A stretch of DNA of 64,000 bases. Source: Nostoc edaphicum CCNP1411. GTDB lineage: Bacteria; Cyanobacteriota; Cyanobacteriia; Cyanobacteriales; Nostocaceae. A program made the position numbers and the translations under genes. Shown in pieces: positions 62,034 to 64,000 of the stretch. Each line of letters starts with the position of its first letter. Position 1 is the first letter of the stretch. Under the pieces are notes generated by a model. The model saw only the letters and a program-made list of their open reading frames with translations. It was not told where the DNA came from and did no database searches. The DNA is taken from the NCBI RefSeq assembly GCF_014023275.1, contig NZ_CP054698.1, positions 4,898,001 through 4,962,000 of the forward strand, given 5' to 3'.

Positions 62034-62372
62034 CTAAACTCCGCCTTCTAACTCCTCTAGGTCATTTGCTGTCAGTGGTGCTTGGCCACTGTGGCGCACA
62101 TACAACACATTAACTGTAGTACCTCGAATCGTAAAAAGTATTCGGTATAAGTTTTTGGCTTTCCCATAAAGGAGTTGGCGTACTTCTTCTGGAAAAATTT
62201 CATGTTCGACTGCTAAAGCACAACGTTGGGGCTTCTCTTGTAAGGTAGCAATAGCATTCATCAATCCTCGAAACTAACGATCAGCAAATTCAGGATTCCG
62301 CTCTCGATACCAGCGATAAGTTTGCTCAATCTGAGTTTCCGCGATTGGGGTAATCTCAACCTGAAATGCCAT
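62034..62372 (-). pseudogene. RelE/ParE-family toxin no. 2, inactivated by one nonsense codon
   Basis: The frame starts MAFQVEITPIAETQIEQTYR and reads NPEFADR, then TAG at 62274-62276, then continues in the same frame as FRGLMNAIATLQEKPQRCA to EELEGGV. TAG probably replaced a TGG (Trp). The total is 112 codons, normal for ParE/RelE-type mRNase or gyrase toxins. It overlaps the antitoxin gene upstream. An in-frame ATG after the stop could give only a fragment. Confidence 0.85.
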
Positions 62373-62619
62373 ACTTTTGCTGCATTTCTTGGAAAAAATC
62401 CCCAATGGGGCGAGTTTGACCAGCGTTGAGTTCCTCGAAACCTTGTCCAATTCCAGCAATTGTCTCCAACTGATCAATCAGTTGGCGTAATTTGGTAGGG
62501 TCGATTTTGCCAGGATCTAGAAAGGTAACAAGAAATTGAGAGCGATCGCTAATATCTTGCGGTAGTTGGGTAAGGTGAATTTGTCCATCCTGATAAATGC
62601 CTTCGATAGTTTTTATCAT
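62356..62619 (-). CDS. Antitoxin partner of RelE no. 2
   Basis: The 87-residue protein starts MIKTIEGIYQDGQIHLTQLP, resembling small beta-strand antitoxins with a swapped-hairpin N-terminus, and ends with helical QTRPIGDFFQEMQQKYGISG. It overlaps the start of the relE pseudogene by 17 bp. The frame is complete. The family name is uncertain. Confidence 0.75.
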   Translation of the reverse strand: MIKTIEGIYQDGQIHLTQLPQDISDRSQFLVTFLDPGKIDPTKLRQLIDQLETIAGIGQGFEELNAGQTRPIGDFFQEMQQKYGISG

Positions 62620-62702
62620 GAGTTGAAGTTGGGTTGGTATTTCCTTTAATTCTACTAATTAGTCTCAAAGGTCTGGATCTGAAATTCTTGCCTACTCAAG
62701 CG

Positions 62703-62966
62703 TCAATCACCTTTATAAACTTCTCTACGATGCCCTACTCTGACAACAGTTACGACTAGGACATCATCATAAATATGATACAAAATCCGATAATCTCCTA
62801 CCCTGATGCGATAACGATTTTCACCATTTTTTAATTTTCCAACACCATCAGGGCGTGGATCAAGAGCTAATTGTTGAATTTTGCTCTCTAGCCTTTCTTG
62901 AATATCTACGGATAACTTTTTGATCTGTTTAGATGCACTTTTGGAAATTTCTACTTGGTAGCTCAT
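62703..62966 (-). CDS. RelE-family toxin no. 1, intact
   Basis: The 87-residue protein begins MSYQVEISKSASKQIKKLS and has DPRPDGVGKLKNGENRYRIRVGDYRILYHI and VVTVVRVGHRREVY, the full RelE fold with the basic residues used in ribosome-dependent mRNA cleavage. Its ATG overlaps the antitoxin stop by 4 bp. A frame extends further upstream, but the overlap start at 62966 is the natural one. Of the two RelE toxins here this one has no stop codon, so it is probably active. Confidence 0.92.
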   Translation of the reverse strand: MSYQVEISKSASKQIKKLSVDIQERLESKIQQLALDPRPDGVGKLKNGENRYRIRVGDYRILYHIYDDVLVVTVVRVGHRREVYKGD

Positions 62967-63175
62967 GCAGTTTTTTGCTGATGTTCTGACCAAGTTAAAG
63001 TGCCATTTTCTACGATATCTTTTAATCCCTCTTCAAAGTCTCTTTCGTCGGACTCGTCTTCCTGTTTACGGATTTCCAACAGTGATAAAATTTCTTGCAA
63101 TGTATCGTCATAAGCCAGTTCTATTAGTTCATTAATAGCCTTGATTAACGCTTGCCTTTTAGTTGTAGTTTCCAT
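62963..63175 (-). CDS. RelB-like antitoxin of RelE no. 1
   Basis: The 70-residue, largely acidic protein METTTKRQALIKAINELIEL continues with DTLQEILSLLEIRKQEDESDERDF and ends GTLTWSEHQQKTA. It lies directly upstream of relE with a 4-bp overlap and about 120 bp after the mfd stop, in the same direction. A near copy is at 60357-60569. Confidence 0.85.
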   Translation of the reverse strand: METTTKRQALIKAINELIELAYDDTLQEILSLLEIRKQEDESDERDFEEGLKDIVENGTLTWSEHQQKTA

Positions 63176-63295
63176 GTTTCCACTCTTTTCAACTGCTCGT
63201 CATTGTCTATACTTTGAACACCTTATTTTACTCTAAACTACTTCTCAGTAAGTCTGAGATATGTTTTCACTTGATGACTAATCTTTTTCTACTGA

Positions 63296-64000
63296 TCAAA
63301 CAACAGCCGCCTCTGGAATCGCACCCTGCATTCTCCCGAAAGCATCAATCAAATTCTGCAATTGTTGATCTGCTTTAAAAACTCCTAACCCGCGCACCGT
63401 CACTTTTCCAGGAGAATACACAAAACGCGTCTTCAGATTGTCTGGTAAATTCGCCGCCAACAAATTCCAAGCAGGTTCCTCCATCGGTGTTTCTAAAACA
63501 ACGTGTTGCTTGTTTTCTGGTTTAATCCGGCTAAATCCGAGTTTTTTTGCTAGCTGTTTGAGTTCCATGACTCGCAAAAGTTGATTTGCAGGGACAGGTA
63601 AACTACCATAGCGATCGCTCCACTCGGCTGCAATTAGCTTTAATTCTGATTTAGATTTGGCTGTAGCTACCGCCCGGTATGCACTCATCTTTTGATCCAA
63701 ATCGGTGATGTAATCTGCGGGGATAAATGCCGTCAGGTTGAGGTCAATTTGGGTATCCTCCACTTTCGGAATTTCTTGTCCTCGGATTTCCCGAATTGCT
63801 TCTTCTAGCATTTCCATATACAAATCAAAACCGATGGCGTCCATTTGACCAGATTGTTCTGCACCTAGCAAGTTACCCACGCCTCTGATTTCCATATCGC
63901 GCATCGCTAGCTGATATCCAGAACCTAACTGAGTGAATTCCTGAATTGCTCGTAATCGTTGCCGTGCCGCGTCAGATAACGTCCGCTGTTTCGGATAAAA
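63296..64000 (-). CDS. mfd: Transcription-repair coupling factor Mfd, C-terminal part (gene continues past the window)
   Basis: The open frame covers the last 234 codons of Mfd and runs off the right edge. It shows the end of the translocase module ([50 protein letters not shown]) and domain 7 (from about [10 protein letters not shown] to the stop). Mfd removes stalled RNA polymerase and recruits UvrA to DNA damage. The final ~106 codons are duplicated twice further left. Confidence 0.95.
   Translation of the reverse strand, partial: FYPKQRTLSDAARQRLRAIQEFTQLGSGYQLAMRDMEIRGVGNLLGAEQSGQMDAIGFDLYMEMLEEAIREIRGQEIPKVEDTQIDLNLTAFIPADYITDLDQKMSAYRAVATAKSKSELKLIAAEWSDRYGSLPVPANQLLRVMELKQLAKKLGFSRIKPENKQHVVLETPMEEPAWNLLAANLPDNLKTRFVYSPGKVTVRGLGVFKADQQLQNLIDAFGRMQGAIPEAAVV

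Overview
The window comes from a filamentous, probably Nostoc-type, cyanobacterium. The evidence is the many HIP1 octamers (GCGATCGC) in genes and spacers, a psaM gene for a photosystem I subunit, cyanobacterium-specific families (Ycf49-like DUF2499 with DUF3593, slr1601-like protein, DUF29, Uma2, NB-ARC/WD40 STAND proteins), and heptanucleotide short tandem repeats (runs such as GTCATTT and GGGGATT) in many spacers. No rRNA, tRNA or CRISPR array was seen.

Layout. 1-6 kb: a partial DUF5895-type gene, a HAD dehalogenase, then a three-gene + strand cluster (acetolactate-synthase-like ThDP enzyme, atypical KAS III-like enzyme, PEP-CTERM GDSL esterase) preceded by a 22-bp palindrome. 6-12 kb: a large HTH/NB-ARC/14xWD40 STAND protein, a small RHH protein, a gene-poor 1.5 kb stretch and a fatty-acid-hydroxylase-like protein. 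13-19 kb: a GAF histidine kinase, a multi-PAS hybrid kinase and a single-domain response regulator, likely one signalling system. 19-30 kb: housekeeping and metabolic genes (aldo/keto reductase, BioD/PTA-like, DprA-like, YajQ, GST, TPR, psaM, FGGY kinase, dienelactone hydrolase). 30-34 kb: a BadF-type kinase next to an AmpG-like permease that is split by a decayed IS4-family element, then a 213-bp MITE. 34-53 kb: mostly core genes (hisA, csaB, pgeF, birA, M23 peptidase, ribE, bifunctional nuclease, ABC exporter, dGTPase, U32 peptidase). 53.5-55 kb: an IS630-family element abutting two tandem identical 189-bp MITE units. 55-58.5 kb: a methyltransferase, a secreted hypothetical protein and a substrate-binding lipoprotein.

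The most unusual region is 59.2-64 kb, all on the minus strand. The 3' end of mfd is present three times: the true end of the gene running off the right edge, and two detached copies of its last ~100 codons. Between and after these copies lie five toxin-antitoxin modules (RelBE-like, a second RelE module, DUF433/DUF5615, a chimeric antitoxin with DUF5615, and HicBA). Two toxins (RelE no. 2 and HicA) are each stopped by one nonsense codon while their antitoxins stay open, and one antitoxin is a fusion made at a duplication junction. The mfd terminus therefore looks like a site where toxin-antitoxin modules accumulate by segmental duplication.

A second theme is small repeats entering coding sequence: an 87-bp repeat and a second repeat inside the U32 peptidase gene, a heptamer repeat inside the ATPase domain of the GAF histidine kinase, and a ~24-bp palindrome that stops the MAPEG gene early.
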